A stretch of 61,985 nucleotides of DNA. Origin: Desulfobacteraceae bacterium (GTDB lineage: Bacteria > Desulfobacterota > Desulfobacteria > Desulfobacterales > Desulfosalsimonadaceae). Each line of letters begins with the position of its first letter. The first letter of the stretch is position 1. The translations under genes and the position numbers were made by a program. The DNA is taken from assembly GCA_003597945.1 (NCBI GenBank), contig QZJS01000091.1, positions 1 to 61,985 of the forward strand. Direction: 5' to 3'. Below are positions 49,051 to 58,677 of the stretch, piece by piece. Below the pieces are notes generated by a model that was not told the DNA's origin, did not search any database, and worked only from the letters and a program-made list of their open reading frames with translations.

Positions 49051-50106
49051 TCATTCATGGACTTTCACGCCTTCATCATCAATATTGAAATCCAGCAATT
49101 CGGCCTCGCTTCTTTCCGACAGGATCGATTTCCAGATAGGCTTTAGTACAGTGATATCAACGGTTTGACCCAGCGCCCAGATGCATCCGCCGCCGCCCGC
49201 GCCCGTAAAACGTGCGGCGCATCGGCTGTTGCGCGCGGCATCAAACAAACGGTTGCCCATATCATCAAGCACATCCGGCGTCATTTCCAGCCGGATGGCG
49301 GTCTCCCGGTTCATCAGCCGCACCGCCGCGGATATATCGTCGGCCGCAATGGCATGGACAAAGGCACTGGTACACCGGATAATTTCCGCCCATTGCGACC
49401 TGTATTTTCCGGATAGAAACTGTTTTACCCACTGGCTGTTGATATTGACGGATTCATGCGGAACACCGCAATAAGCCAGCAGGAGCCGACGCCGGAAACC
49501 TGCGCTGCCGGCCTTGTCCACAACCTGTTGCCGGAGATATAGAGAATCCGCTCCTTTTCCCCGCCAGTGCCACGCGTTGATCCCGCCGTATGTTGCGGCA
49601 AGCTGATCCTGAAGCCCGCACGGCACCCCGGCCACGCCCTCTTCAATGGCGTGGGCCAAAAGCGGAATGCGATCCATGGGGATTGGGGGCTGATCCGCCA
49701 TGGTCAATACCCGGTCAAAAGCCGCGATCAGGGCGACAGCGGCTGCCGAAGATCCACCCAGAGCGCTGCGGGGCGGCGATGCGGAGACAATATCAATATG
49801 AATGCCGTCAATATGAAAATAGGCGGCAATGGCAAACATCAATCCCAGGGGGTGCTTGAACGGCAGCGTATCAGCAGGATATTCGGCATCATCAAAGCCC
49901 CGGGAACTGATCCGGACGTATCCCGGTCGGTAAGAGACGATATCTATGCGCGTCCGCATGTCAACAGCAATATTAAACGTGCAGGGATTTAGAAAAGACA
50001 GTGGATAATAAAAACTGCCGATGTCAAGGGTCCCGCCCATGTCAATACGACAGGGCGCAGTGGCCGATATCATTCGGCTGTCAATTATATTTTTGAAATC
50101 GTTCAT
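49051..50106 (-). CDS. GHMP-family sugar or isoprenoid kinase
   Basis: 351 residues. TAPCRIDMGGTLDIGSF, SASPPRSALGGSSAAAVALI (ATP loop), and FTGAGGGGCIWALG (GHMP C-motif) define the family. The pattern with GGT-D near the N-terminus is that of HddA/fucokinase-like sugar kinases (D-glycero-D-manno-heptose-7-phosphate type), but the substrate is not fixed. The start overlaps the recO stop by ATGA, a pairing not explained by known pathways. Confidence 0.82.
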   Translation of the reverse strand: MNDFKNIIDSRMISATAPCRIDMGGTLDIGSFYYPLSFLNPCTFNIAVDMRTRIDIVSYRPGYVRISSRGFDDAEYPADTLPFKHPLGLMFAIAAYFHIDGIHIDIVSASPPRSALGGSSAAAVALIAAFDRVLTMADQPPIPMDRIPLLAHAIEEGVAGVPCGLQDQLAATYGGINAWHWRGKGADSLYLRQQVVDKAGSAGFRRRLLLAYCGVPHESVNINSQWVKQFLSGKYRSQWAEIIRCTSAFVHAIAADDISAAVRLMNRETAIRLEMTPDVLDDMGNRLFDAARNSRCAARFTGAGGGGCIWALGQTVDITVLKPIWKSILSERSEAELLDFNIDDEGVKVHE

Positions 50107-50945
50107 GATATGTCCTTTTGCAGCGCTGTGTTCCCCCTCAAAAAATTATCCCGTCCCGCTCTGGAATCAGAAATGCCCCATCCGGAACGCATTTCTTTCA
50201 AAAAACCGAGGCTTTTGGGCTCCTTTCCCATGTGATAGGGAACAAACATTTCCAGCAGCTCGCGACTTTCAACGATGGCTGCCGGATTGAACTTCAGCCG
50301 CGCCAGATGGTGAAACGGGTTATCCCTGATCCACAGAAGCTGCTTGATCGTTCCCTTGGAAAGGCGAACGTGCGATGAATGAAACGAAGAACATCCTTGG
50401 CATACCAGACCGCCGGATGCAAGTTCAAAAACGCATCGGTCGTGAGTGAAGTTTTCAATAGGTTTACGGCAGCGGATACATGATGTCAGGTTGGGCATCA
50501 GTCCACTCAATGTCAGAAAACGCATCTGAAAAATAATGCTGGCGGCTTCTTCCGCGATTTCTCCGGTATCTAAGACATGAAGACCATACTTGAGCAATTC
50601 ATATATGGATGCCTGGGTTTTGCCTTCTTCAGCCCACTGATTGATCAACTCGGCCCAGTAGCTGGCATACGCGGTTTTTCGGATATTACCCCGAATGCCG
50701 GAAACCGGCGACGCCAGCACGGCCTCCTGAAGCACCGGCAAACCGCGACCCCGGCTGTCGGTACAAACCAGGTTGAGCATGGAAAACAATTCGAGAATCC
50801 CTGCAAAGCGTTTGCGGCTTTTTTTCGCATTTTTGGCGATCACCGTGAGCTTCCCGTTTGTCAGGGTGTAAAATGTGATGATCAGATCATAATCCCCATA
50901 TGAATGGCGGCGGAGCAGTATGGCGGGAGTTGAAAAAAGGGGCAT
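50103..50945 (-). CDS. recO: DNA repair protein RecO
   Basis: 280 residues. N-terminal OB fold (MPLFSTPAILLRRHSYGDYD, GKLTVIAKNAKKSRKRF), then an all-helical part with the zinc-like C-R-C-R, C and CQGC cysteines (SCIRCRKPIE, GGLVCQGC). Helps RecA load in the RecFOR pathway. Two bases separate its ATG from the mgtE stop, and its stop overlaps the GHMP kinase start. Confidence 0.93.
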   Translation of the reverse strand: MPLFSTPAILLRRHSYGDYDLIITFYTLTNGKLTVIAKNAKKSRKRFAGILELFSMLNLVCTDSRGRGLPVLQEAVLASPVSGIRGNIRKTAYASYWAELINQWAEEGKTQASIYELLKYGLHVLDTGEIAEEAASIIFQMRFLTLSGLMPNLTSCIRCRKPIENFTHDRCVFELASGGLVCQGCSSFHSSHVRLSKGTIKQLLWIRDNPFHHLARLKFNPAAIVESRELLEMFVPYHMGKEPKSLGFLKEMRSGWGISDSRAGRDNFLRGNTALQKDIS

Positions 50946-50948
50946 GTT

Positions 50949-52319
50949 TCACAATCCCAGAAGCAGAAATGCCACCTGGAAATAAATCAGTATGCTGAGA
51001 ATATCAATGGCGGAAGTCACAAAGGGGCCGGTGGCCACGGCAGGGTCAATACGGAGCCGGGCGAACATCATGGGCATAAACGAACCAACCAGGGCCGCCA
51101 CGGCCATGGAAGATAATACGCCGATGCCGACGGAAAACGCCAGGGCGGTTGTTTTGTCCACCCGGAAAAAAAGGTGGGCAATGGCCCCGAGAAAAAGGCC
51201 GTAAAATATGCCGAGAATCACGCCGACGGCCAACTCCTTGGAAACCACCGCCCATAGGTGGTGGATGTTGATCCGGCCGGTGGCGATTCCGCGAACCACG
51301 ATGGTGGACGACTGAATCCCGATATTGCCGCCCATGCCCATGATCACGGGAATAAAAGCCGCCAGATAAGCCAGACCCTGCTGGAGGTTTTCTTCAAACC
51401 GGCCGATGATAAACACGGCAACTACGCCGCCCAGAAAACTGACAAACAACCACGGCAGGCGGATCCGGGTGCTTCTGACGATGGATTTGGTTTCAACGAA
51501 CTCCTCGCCCACGCCGGCCATTTTCAGAATATCTTCGGTGGCCTCTTCCCGAATAACGTCGATAATGTCGTCAACGGTGATGATGCCCACCATGCGCCTG
51601 GTTTCATCCACCACCGGAACAGCAAGAAAATTGTATCGCGCCACGATACGGGCGACCTCCTCCTGATCCATGTCGGTGGAAACCGAAATTACGTCCGTGG
51701 ACATGAAATTGCGCAGCGGAGTCGACGGCGACACCACAACCAACTGGCGAAGCGAACTGATCCCAACCAGCCGCCCTTCATCATCAATAACATAGATATA
51801 AAAGGGCATTTCAATATCATGGTATTCCTTTTCGGACTGGAGCGTTTCGATCACATCCCGGGCCGTCATTTCCGGTTTCAGCGCGATGAAATCGGTGGTC
51901 ATGATGGAACCGGCCGTGTCCTCCTCGTACCGGAGCAGCCCTTCCAGATCTTCAGCGCCTTTCTTCCGCATGATATTTAAAACCGTATCCGCGGTTTCCG
52001 GGGGCAGGATTTTAATCAGGGCCGTACTGTCATCCGACGGCATTTCTTCTAAGATTTCAACGAGCTGGGCAACAGACAGATCTTCGATAATGTCGGCGGC
52101 GATGTCTTCATCAAGTTCGCTTAAGACATATCCTTTTTTTTCCGGATCATCGATTAAATAAAAAAGCTTATGCTGGCTGGCGGCGGACAGAGAACGAAAC
52201 ACCGGCGGCAGATCGGCCTCGTGGACCTTGCCGATGATCTTTTTCAACCGGTCGGTGGCACCCCGGCGGATGAGCCGGTTGATGGTTTCGATCAGTATTC
52301 TGTTTCGTTCAAGGGCCAT
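50949..52319 (-). CDS. mgtE: Mg2+ channel MgtE
   Basis: 456 residues: superhelical N domain (1-130; LPPVFRSLSAASQHKLFYLI), two CBS domains (135-260; GSIMTTDFIALKPEMTARDV, MSTDVISVSTDMDQEEVA), then five membrane helices with IPVIMGMGGNIGIQSSTIV, the pore signature, and DPAVATGPFVTSAIDILSI. In MgtE these CBS and N domains close the pore at high Mg2+. Transcribed with recO and the RodZ-like gene (17 bp upstream of its start). Confidence 0.96.
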   Translation of the reverse strand: MALERNRILIETINRLIRRGATDRLKKIIGKVHEADLPPVFRSLSAASQHKLFYLIDDPEKKGYVLSELDEDIAADIIEDLSVAQLVEILEEMPSDDSTALIKILPPETADTVLNIMRKKGAEDLEGLLRYEEDTAGSIMTTDFIALKPEMTARDVIETLQSEKEYHDIEMPFYIYVIDDEGRLVGISSLRQLVVVSPSTPLRNFMSTDVISVSTDMDQEEVARIVARYNFLAVPVVDETRRMVGIITVDDIIDVIREEATEDILKMAGVGEEFVETKSIVRSTRIRLPWLFVSFLGGVVAVFIIGRFEENLQQGLAYLAAFIPVIMGMGGNIGIQSSTIVVRGIATGRINIHHLWAVVSKELAVGVILGIFYGLFLGAIAHLFFRVDKTTALAFSVGIGVLSSMAVAALVGSFMPMMFARLRIDPAVATGPFVTSAIDILSILIYFQVAFLLLGL

Positions 52320-52336
52320 TTATCTACTCACATCTG

Positions 52337-53065
52337 TTACGGGAGGTCTATGGTAATGACGTCTCCGTTTTTTTTATCAATGGCAACGGGTTGTCCGTTT
52401 AGCCTGATGTTTAGACCATCGGCGGTATCAAATTGCAGGCGGACGCGGGAAGACACCGCCAGCTCAACATAGTCCATCGGGAACAGGATATATTCCAGCG
52501 CTTCCTGGTCATCCGGCTGGATTTTTAACCATGTCTTTTTCGTAGCGGCCATTTCCAGCCGCCACTCGCCATTCCGCGCGGCCCGGGGATAGATATTATC
52601 CGATTGTTGGATCGCCTGAAAATCAAACTTCCGTTCACGCGGCATCAATGGTGACGAATCCAAGGATATTTCATATACCATATATAAAACCGACATGACA
52701 ATCAGGATCAACAGGATTCCCGGTACAAGCCATCTCCCGGGTCTGAATCCGTTTGCCGCCTTATCCCGCGCCGGCAGGCTGCGGGGATCTCTTCCGCAGG
52801 TACCGCGGCTGATCCTATATCGATTGATAATATCATTTTCGTCTACGCCGATAAAGCGGGCATAGGATCTCAAAATACCTCTGACAAACACGTCATCAGG
52901 CAGGCTTTTATGGTTTTCGGCTTCGAGCTGTTCCAGTTGCGACAGACTGATTTTGATCTCCGCGGCCACCGCTTCCATGGAGATCTTCTTCCATTGGCGC
53001 AATCCTTTCAGATAAGAACCGAAGGATTCGCAACCGCGCTGATCCGGCGAAACGGTATTGACCAC
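52337..53065 (-). CDS. RodZ-like helix-turn-helix membrane protein
   Basis: 242 residues from a GTG at 53065 (AGAGG upstream). The longer in-frame TTG at 53095 has poor spacing. HTH of the Xre type (SFGSYLKGLRQWKKISMEAV, ISLSQLEQLEAENHKSL), one transmembrane helix (WLVPGILLILIVMSVLYMVY), and a C-terminal DUF4115-type beta domain (TKKTWLKIQPDDQEALEYIL, GLNIRLNGQP). This is the RodZ layout, linking MreB-based cell-wall shape control to the membrane. No mreB is present here. Confidence 0.85.
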   Translation of the reverse strand: MVNTVSPDQRGCESFGSYLKGLRQWKKISMEAVAAEIKISLSQLEQLEAENHKSLPDDVFVRGILRSYARFIGVDENDIINRYRISRGTCGRDPRSLPARDKAANGFRPGRWLVPGILLILIVMSVLYMVYEISLDSSPLMPRERKFDFQAIQQSDNIYPRAARNGEWRLEMAATKKTWLKIQPDDQEALEYILFPMDYVELAVSSRVRLQFDTADGLNIRLNGQPVAIDKKNGDVITIDLP

Positions 53066-53123
53066 TGCCGATACCTCTTTCCGGCTTGAAAACAAAAGAT
53101 GAAAAATCCGCGTCTATACCGTT

Positions 53124-54131
53124 TTAGTAAATGATTTTAATATGGGCATCCTGTCGCAATTTCTCTATCCATGCTTGAAATCTTTCATTGACCTGCTGCT
53201 CATAAAGCTTGCGGCGTATTTCCGATGCGCTTTCATCCGCTGTTTTCGGAGAGGCGTCTATAATCTCCTCGATATAAAAAATTTGATAACCGTATTCGGT
53301 TTCGATGATGGGTGTAAATTGTCCGGGTTCAAGTTGCGAAAGTGCGTCGGCGATATTGTCTTCAAGGTCGTTTAACGTAAAAGAGCCGAGTATCCCGCCC
53401 TCAACGGCGTTGGGCCCTTCTGAGTAGCGTTTTGCAACTTCCGCAAACAACTGGCCGTCATCAAGCATTTCAACAACAGCGGTCATTTTCTCATATACCG
53501 ACTGCCGGTTTTGCGCATCGGCGCCCGTATGTATGGCCATCATGATATTTCTGAGCTGATATTGTTTCCGGGGCCCGTAAATTTCAGGATGGGCGCTCAT
53601 ATATGCATCCATATCCGACTGGGTAATGATGATACTGGATGTAACCTTCAGGTTGACCAGTTTATTTCTGAGGATCTGCTTCCTGATTTCCTCCCGGTAT
53701 CTTTCCATGTCAATGCCGCTGAGCGCCAGGGCCTGTCGGAGTTCTTCATCGGTATATCGGTTGATCGCCTTGACCTGTTCCACGGCATGGTCGATTTCAG
53801 AAGGATTCACCATGATTCCCGCCTCTGAAATCTGCTGGTCCGCCAGTTTTTCATCGATCATGTCATTGAGCACTTCCATCCGCTTCTGGTAAATCATTTC
53901 CTCTTCCCTGCCGGACGGGTGCCCCTGGGATCGAATTTGTTGCTCAAGGGGAGAAAATTTCTCGTTAAGTTCCACAAGACGGATGATCTCGTCATTGACA
54001 ACAGCGACGATCCGGTCCACCAGAACAGTGGCGCCGCCGCCGGATGGGACAAGACACGCCGTCAGAACGACAACCACCGACATCATACGCACGCTTGTAA
54101 GACAAAATTGCGACATGGTTTTTGACCGCAT
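53124..54131 (-). CDS. SurA-like periplasmic peptidyl-prolyl isomerase
   Basis: 335 residues. N-terminal signal (VVVVLTACLVPSGGG), where LTAC also reads as a lipobox; the SurA N-terminal chaperone fold is VLVDRIVAVVNDEIIRLVEL and MIDEKLADQQISEAG; one parvulin/PpiC domain (about 190-290: QYQLRNIMMAIHTGA, RYSEGPNAVEGGILGSF, TEYGYQIFYIEE). Helps outer-membrane protein folding. A single PPIase domain is shorter than E. coli SurA's two. AGGAAC precedes the ATG. Confidence 0.88.
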   Translation of the reverse strand: MRSKTMSQFCLTSVRMMSVVVVLTACLVPSGGGATVLVDRIVAVVNDEIIRLVELNEKFSPLEQQIRSQGHPSGREEEMIYQKRMEVLNDMIDEKLADQQISEAGIMVNPSEIDHAVEQVKAINRYTDEELRQALALSGIDMERYREEIRKQILRNKLVNLKVTSSIIITQSDMDAYMSAHPEIYGPRKQYQLRNIMMAIHTGADAQNRQSVYEKMTAVVEMLDDGQLFAEVAKRYSEGPNAVEGGILGSFTLNDLEDNIADALSQLEPGQFTPIIETEYGYQIFYIEEIIDASPKTADESASEIRRKLYEQQVNERFQAWIEKLRQDAHIKIIY

Positions 54132-54180
54132 AAATAGTTCCTGAATCCCAAATAATAAGAATTAATCAAATTTTAAAACT

Positions 54181-57100
54181 TTATATATTAATATATTTCG
54201 CGATTTCGATCAAGATATTTCTGGCCTGGGCCATGTAACCGCCGGAACCGTTGGAATCCAGACCGATTCTGAGAATCTGATCGGAGCTGAAGCGATATCG
54301 TTTCGGATCGGTTTTAATAAAAGCGACAAGCCCCTGGGGACGACGCATGTGGGGCCCCGAAAAGGTCAGATAAAGATGCGTATCGGTTATATCGCATCGT
54401 TTGACGCCGGCTTTCACGCACAATACTTTCAGCATGATTTTTATCAGCAGATTGCCGGCTTCCATGGGCATCGGACCGTATCGATCCGTCAGCTCCATTT
54501 TAAAATCGGAAATCTCCTTTAATTCCGTCATTTTTGCCAGTCGCCGATACGCCAGCAGTCGTTGATCAATATCAGGAATATAGGTTTCGGAAATATAGAC
54601 GGAAAGTGGAATATTGATTTCAGGCACCAGTGCATCCACCACCGCCTCACCCTTCATCCGCGATACGGCTTCCTCAAGCAGTTCCAGGAACATATCATAT
54701 CCCACTGCGGCGATGTTGCCGGACTGCTCAATTCCCAGGGCCGCGCCGCCTCCCCGGATCCGCAGATCATTCATGGCGATCTGAAAACCGGCGCCAAGAT
54801 CGCTGTAATCCATCAATACTTTCAGGCGCTTCTGGGCATCACGGGTCAATGTCGCGCCTCTGGGAACAAAAAGATATGCATATGCCTGCTCTTCGGCGCG
54901 TCCCACACGACCGCGCAACTGGTAAATCTGGGCCAGTCCGAACCGGTCGGCCCGGTTGATGATGATGGTATTGGCATTGGGGATATCCAGACCGGACTCG
55001 ACAATGGTCGTACAAACAAGCATGTCCAGGTCTTTATTGACAAATTGCAGCATCACCCGCTCAAGGGCGTTTTCATCAAGTCGGCCATGGGCCACGCCCA
55101 ATCTTACCTGGGGAACCAGATCCTTGAGATATGACGCCATATTCCATATGGTATTTATATTGTTGTGGATGAAAAATATCTGACCATTGCGGTCGATCTC
55201 CTTTCGAATGGCTTCGGCCACCACCGCGGGATCAAACTCGGATATATAGGACATGATGGCCCGACGGAATTCCGGTGGCGTCTGGATGATACTGATATCT
55301 CTTACCCCCATCAAAGACATGTGCAGCGTCCGGGGAATCGGGGTTGCCGTCATGGAGAGCACATCCACGGTAGTGCGGATCTTTTTTAACTTTTCCTTGT
55401 GCTTGACTCCGAATCGTTGTTCCTCGTCAATGACGGCCAGGCCAAGATCTTTGAATCCTATATCTTTTTGGAGCAATCGATGGGTGCCGATAACGATATC
55501 GGTTTTTCCGGTTCGCAGGCGTTCTATGATATTTCCCTGCTCCTTGCGGGATCGAAACCGGTTCAGACAGTCGATGACCACGGGATAACGGCTGAAGCGG
55601 TCGACAAATGTTCGGTAATGCTGCTCTGCCAGGAGCGTGGTCGGAACCAGCACGGCCACCTGCTTGGCGTCATTTACGGCTTTGAATGCGGCGCGAAGCG
55701 CCACTTCAGTCTTGCCGTATCCCACATCGCCGCAGATCAGCCGATCCATGGGTAAAGATGATTCCATGTCGTTTAATACATCATCAATGGCTTTAAGCTG
55801 ATCCTGGGTTTCCTCAAAAGGGAACCCGGCCTCGAAATCGGTAAAATAAGCGTCCGACTGGCCGAATGAATGTCCCTGCAGTATTTTGCGCGAGGCATAA
55901 AGGTCAAGCAGATCGGCGGCGATTTTTTCCGCTGATTTCCGGGCTTTCTCCTGAACCCGTTTCCAGGATTTTCCGCCCATCTTATCGATTTCCGGCGTGA
56001 TGCCGTCGACCCCCATATATTTCTGGATCATCGTCAAACGATCCACGGGAATATAAAGCCGGTCGTCATCACGATAGGTGATAACCAGAAAATCGTTGGT
56101 GATCCGCTCAACAGTCAACTTTTCCATGCCGGAATAGATCCCGATACCGTGATCCACATGAACCACCAGATCGCTGACTTTCAAATCGCCAAATTCAATA
56201 AGCGCGGTCCTGACAGTTCCCTGGTCGGCTTTTTTTGCCGCGGTTTTGCGCTGTCGGACCCGGGGACCGAAAATCTCTTTTTCCGTGATCACGGCAAGCG
56301 CTTCATCCGGCCATACAAATCCACCGGACAGATGACCGATGCAGAGGCAGACGGTTTTTTCATTTAAGGCGCCATAGTCGGGTTGCTCAAGACATGTCAC
56401 CGGGATGCCGTAGGGTGCAATCAATGCTTGCAAGCGCTGGATTTGCGCATCTGAACGACACGCCAATAATGTCCGGAAACCGGCACTCCGATGTTCATTG
56501 ATCCAGTTTACCAGCGGCAGCAACACATTATCCCGGGTTTTATCCATCATCATCTCCGAAGAGACGGCCGTGTTGTCCTGGACCATGATACGAAAAGACA
56601 AAGAAGCGCCAATGCGCGAAACGTTTGAATAGGCGCCCAAAACGTCAAACGCCAGACGGTATTTTCCCAAAATTTCAGAGCTTACTTTTTCCCATGCCTG
56701 ATAAAGCTGTTCGGGGGGGATGCACAACCTGCCGTCCGCCCGTGACGCAAGATAATTTTCAACAGCCTGACGTTCTCTATCAATGGCCTGCTTTTCCGTT
56801 TCCTGAAGGTCATAAAGCAGCCACAGGGTTTGGGACGGCACATAATCAAAAAGCGTATCGCACACGGGGTAGACCAAAGGGATAAAGCTCTCTACTCCCG
56901 GGAAAAAGCCTTCATTGGCCAGACGCTCCTGCAATTTGTCCGCCTGGGATATGGAAAGCCCGCAATCCCTGACCAGTTGGCGTAAGTTATTTTTGAGCAT
57001 GTCCATCCGAAAATGGTCCAGAACGATTTCCCGGGCCGGCAGTATCACGGCTTCTTCGATTTCATGAAGTTTACGCTGATCCGCTGCGGAAAAAAAACGA

Positions 57101-57684
57101 AGAGATTCAACCTTGGCATCAAAAAACTCCACGCGCAGCGGATCAGGATAAAGGGGCGAGTAAACGTCGAGTATTCCGCCCCTGATGGCGTATTCGCCAT
57201 ATTCCTCCACCAGTGTAACCTGAGTATAACCTCCCTCCAGAAGAGATTGTATGCAGGCATCTCGATCGATCTCTTCTCCGCGGATGAGCAGTTCGGCGCG
57301 ATCGCACAAAACGGTTTTCGGTATGATCCGCCCAAGAAGCGCTTCTATGGGCACCAGAACGATCATGGGCGAATCTCCCACCGCCAGCTTATAAAGTATC
57401 CTGATTCTTTCGGCTGCGATTTCACCGTGATAAGCTAAATGTTTGAACGGGAGCAAATGATAAGAAGGAAAGATCACGGGATCAATGGCGGGGTTTTTGG
57501 AAAAAAAACGAAAATCATCAGCGAAAACCTCGCAGGCCTTGACAGACGGCATCACCATGATCATCGATACCCTGGCCTTTTCCGTCAGGCGCGCCAGCAG
57601 GCAGGCAACGGAGGCGCTGTCGCCACCGGTACATTCGATTCTATCAGATCCGTCGAGAACGGAGCGGATTATGGAGTCAATCAT
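54181..57684 (-). CDS. mfd: Transcription-repair coupling factor Mfd
   Basis: 1167 residues, full length. N-terminal UvrB-like module, the RNA-polymerase-binding CarD-like domain (LKVSDLVVHVDHGIGIYSGM, FLVITYRDDDRLYIPVDRL), the translocase with CGDVGYGKTEVALRA (Walker A), VIDEEQRFGVKHKEK (DEEQ box), SMTATPIPRTLHMSLMG and QLRGRVGRA, and the C-terminal TRCF domain. Pushes stalled polymerase off lesions and recruits UvrA. It is the head of the minus-strand housekeeping run; a SurA-like gene follows by 49 bp. Confidence 0.97.
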   Translation of the reverse strand: MIDSIIRSVLDGSDRIECTGGDSASVACLLARLTEKARVSMIMVMPSVKACEVFADDFRFFSKNPAIDPVIFPSYHLLPFKHLAYHGEIAAERIRILYKLAVGDSPMIVLVPIEALLGRIIPKTVLCDRAELLIRGEEIDRDACIQSLLEGGYTQVTLVEEYGEYAIRGGILDVYSPLYPDPLRVEFFDAKVESLRFFSAADQRKLHEIEEAVILPAREIVLDHFRMDMLKNNLRQLVRDCGLSISQADKLQERLANEGFFPGVESFIPLVYPVCDTLFDYVPSQTLWLLYDLQETEKQAIDRERQAVENYLASRADGRLCIPPEQLYQAWEKVSSEILGKYRLAFDVLGAYSNVSRIGASLSFRIMVQDNTAVSSEMMMDKTRDNVLLPLVNWINEHRSAGFRTLLACRSDAQIQRLQALIAPYGIPVTCLEQPDYGALNEKTVCLCIGHLSGGFVWPDEALAVITEKEIFGPRVRQRKTAAKKADQGTVRTALIEFGDLKVSDLVVHVDHGIGIYSGMEKLTVERITNDFLVITYRDDDRLYIPVDRLTMIQKYMGVDGITPEIDKMGGKSWKRVQEKARKSAEKIAADLLDLYASRKILQGHSFGQSDAYFTDFEAGFPFEETQDQLKAIDDVLNDMESSLPMDRLICGDVGYGKTEVALRAAFKAVNDAKQVAVLVPTTLLAEQHYRTFVDRFSRYPVVIDCLNRFRSRKEQGNIIERLRTGKTDIVIGTHRLLQKDIGFKDLGLAVIDEEQRFGVKHKEKLKKIRTTVDVLSMTATPIPRTLHMSLMGVRDISIIQTPPEFRRAIMSYISEFDPAVVAEAIRKEIDRNGQIFFIHNNINTIWNMASYLKDLVPQVRLGVAHGRLDENALERVMLQFVNKDLDMLVCTTIVESGLDIPNANTIIINRADRFGLAQIYQLRGRVGRAEEQAYAYLFVPRGATLTRDAQKRLKVLMDYSDLGAGFQIAMNDLRIRGGGAALGIEQSGNIAAVGYDMFLELLEEAVSRMKGEAVVDALVPEINIPLSVYISETYIPDIDQRLLAYRRLAKMTELKEISDFKMELTDRYGPMPMEAGNLLIKIMLKVLCVKAGVKRCDITDTHLYLTFSGPHMRRPQGLVAFIKTDPKRYRFSSDQILRIGLDSNGSGGYMAQARNILIEIAKYINI

Positions 57685-57734
57685 CTCAATGTGCTCATGG
57701 CGCTGAATAAACAGCGCAAAAGGTTAAAAATCAC

Positions 57735-57763
57735 TTGACGCTCCCACCCGGCTATGTTAATTC
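57735..57763 (+). promoter_or_regulatory. Possible tRNA promoter
   Basis: TTGACG at 57735-57740 with TAATTC 17 bp later, 25 bp before the tRNA. The -10 is weak, so this is a positional inference. Confidence 0.35.
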
Positions 57764-57788
57764 ATCCCGTAATTTTACCGATCATATC

Positions 57789-57864
57789 GCCGACGTAGCT
57801 CAGTTGGTAGAGCAGCTGATTCGTAATCAGCAGGTCCGCGGTTCGATTCCGCGCGTCGGCTCCA
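57789..57864 (+). tRNA. tRNA-Thr (anticodon CGU)
   Basis: A complete cloverleaf of 76 bases with the 3' CCA encoded. The acceptor stem GCCGACG pairs with CGTCGGC, the D stem GCTC/GAGC, the anticodon stem GCTGA/TCAGC with loop TTCGTAA (CGT at 34-36, reading ACG), and the T stem CGCGG/CCGCG with TTCGATT. Threonine is assigned from the anticodon. Confidence 0.96.
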
Positions 57865-58032
57865 TTACGTGAAAAGGGCGCGAAAGCGTCCGGCTCACAT
57901 GAAACCTCGTTACATAGCAAAAGTTAACACCCTATTCAATCCGCATTTTACCGGAAAAGGATCGGTTCAACGCTGCTATTAAAAAAAAGAAAAAAATCAG
58001 ACTGATATCATAAAAAAAATTTAAGAAATTTC

Positions 58033-58109
58033 TTGACAATTTTTCCCACTGCTATTATTTATAATGATATTAACAATATTGAATTAAATATTGCATAATA
58101 TCATTATAA
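58033..58109 (+). promoter_or_regulatory. Promoter-like region overlapped by a large palindrome upstream of ihfA
   Basis: TTGACA (58033-58038) and TATAAT (58060-58065) are 21 bp apart, longer than usual. The TATAAT lies within a very AT-rich dyad: a 14-bp arm at 58059-58072 and its perfect complement at 58096-58109, with a second nested pair CAATATT (58074-58080) and AATATTG (58087-58093). The arms could bind a dimeric regulator or form a cruciform. About 250 bp upstream of ihfA. Confidence 0.55.
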
Positions 58110-58158
58110 TCAAGCTGGTTATCAGTCAGAATGGTTTCTGAAGCATACGTTGTTGACG

Positions 58159-58350
58159 ATGATACCCGATGATCAAGGCATAAAAACTGAAATTGAAAAT
58201 ATTTCCAGACGCATCGACCATATCATCAAAACCGTAAACCGTTTTATCCCGGATCGAAATTTTTCGGAATATTCGGAAGCATCCGGCACAGCCGACGATG
58301 AAAGCAGGATTCATAACATAACGGAACAGTCAACCCAAAAAGCCGAGTAG
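58159..58350 (+). CDS. Possible small protein upstream of ihfA
   Basis: 63 codons ending eight bases before ihfA (start ATG at 58159; an ATG at 58150 is also in frame). The peptide has an amphipathic helix (KTEIENISRRIDHIIKTVNR) and an acidic middle. No good ribosome-binding site is seen and no family is recognised, but the position directly ahead of ihfA within its probable transcript makes translation plausible. It could equally be leader sequence. Confidence 0.35.
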   Translation: MIPDDQGIKTEIENISRRIDHIIKTVNRFIPDRNFSEYSEASGTADDESRIHNITEQSTQKAE

Positions 58351-58358
58351 GGGGCATA

Positions 58359-58637
58359 ATGGCATTAACAAAAAATAAAATCGTTGAACATGTGAATGAA
58401 CTCGGATTTACCAAAAAAAAATCCGTTGATATCGTGGAATCCCTGCTTGAAATCATCAAACAGAGCCTTGAATCCGGCGAGGATGTACTGGTTTCGGGCT
58501 TTGGTAAGTTTTGTGTCAAGAAAAAGGATACGCGCCGTGGCAGAAATCCGGCCACGGGTGACGATCTTATCTTAGACGAACGTAATGTCGTGACCTTTAA
58601 ATGTTCGGGCAAGTTAAGAGAAAGTATCAATAAATAA
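58359..58637 (+). CDS. ihfA: Integration host factor alpha subunit-like protein
   Basis: 92 residues. MALTKNKIVEHVNELGFTKK, VLVSGFGKFCVKKKDTRRGR and RNPATGDDLILDERNVVTFK are the IHF/HU arms, with RGRNPATG the beta-arm tip and an N-terminal half like IHF-alpha. GTAGGGGG precedes the ATG. It bends DNA in replication, transcription and recombination. Together with HU at 41907 this gives two such proteins in the window. Confidence 0.9.
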   Translation: MALTKNKIVEHVNELGFTKKKSVDIVESLLEIIKQSLESGEDVLVSGFGKFCVKKKDTRRGRNPATGDDLILDERNVVTFKCSGKLRESINK

Positions 58638-58677
58638 GCCGACAGAACAACGCTCGTCATAAACAGCTGCTGCAATA

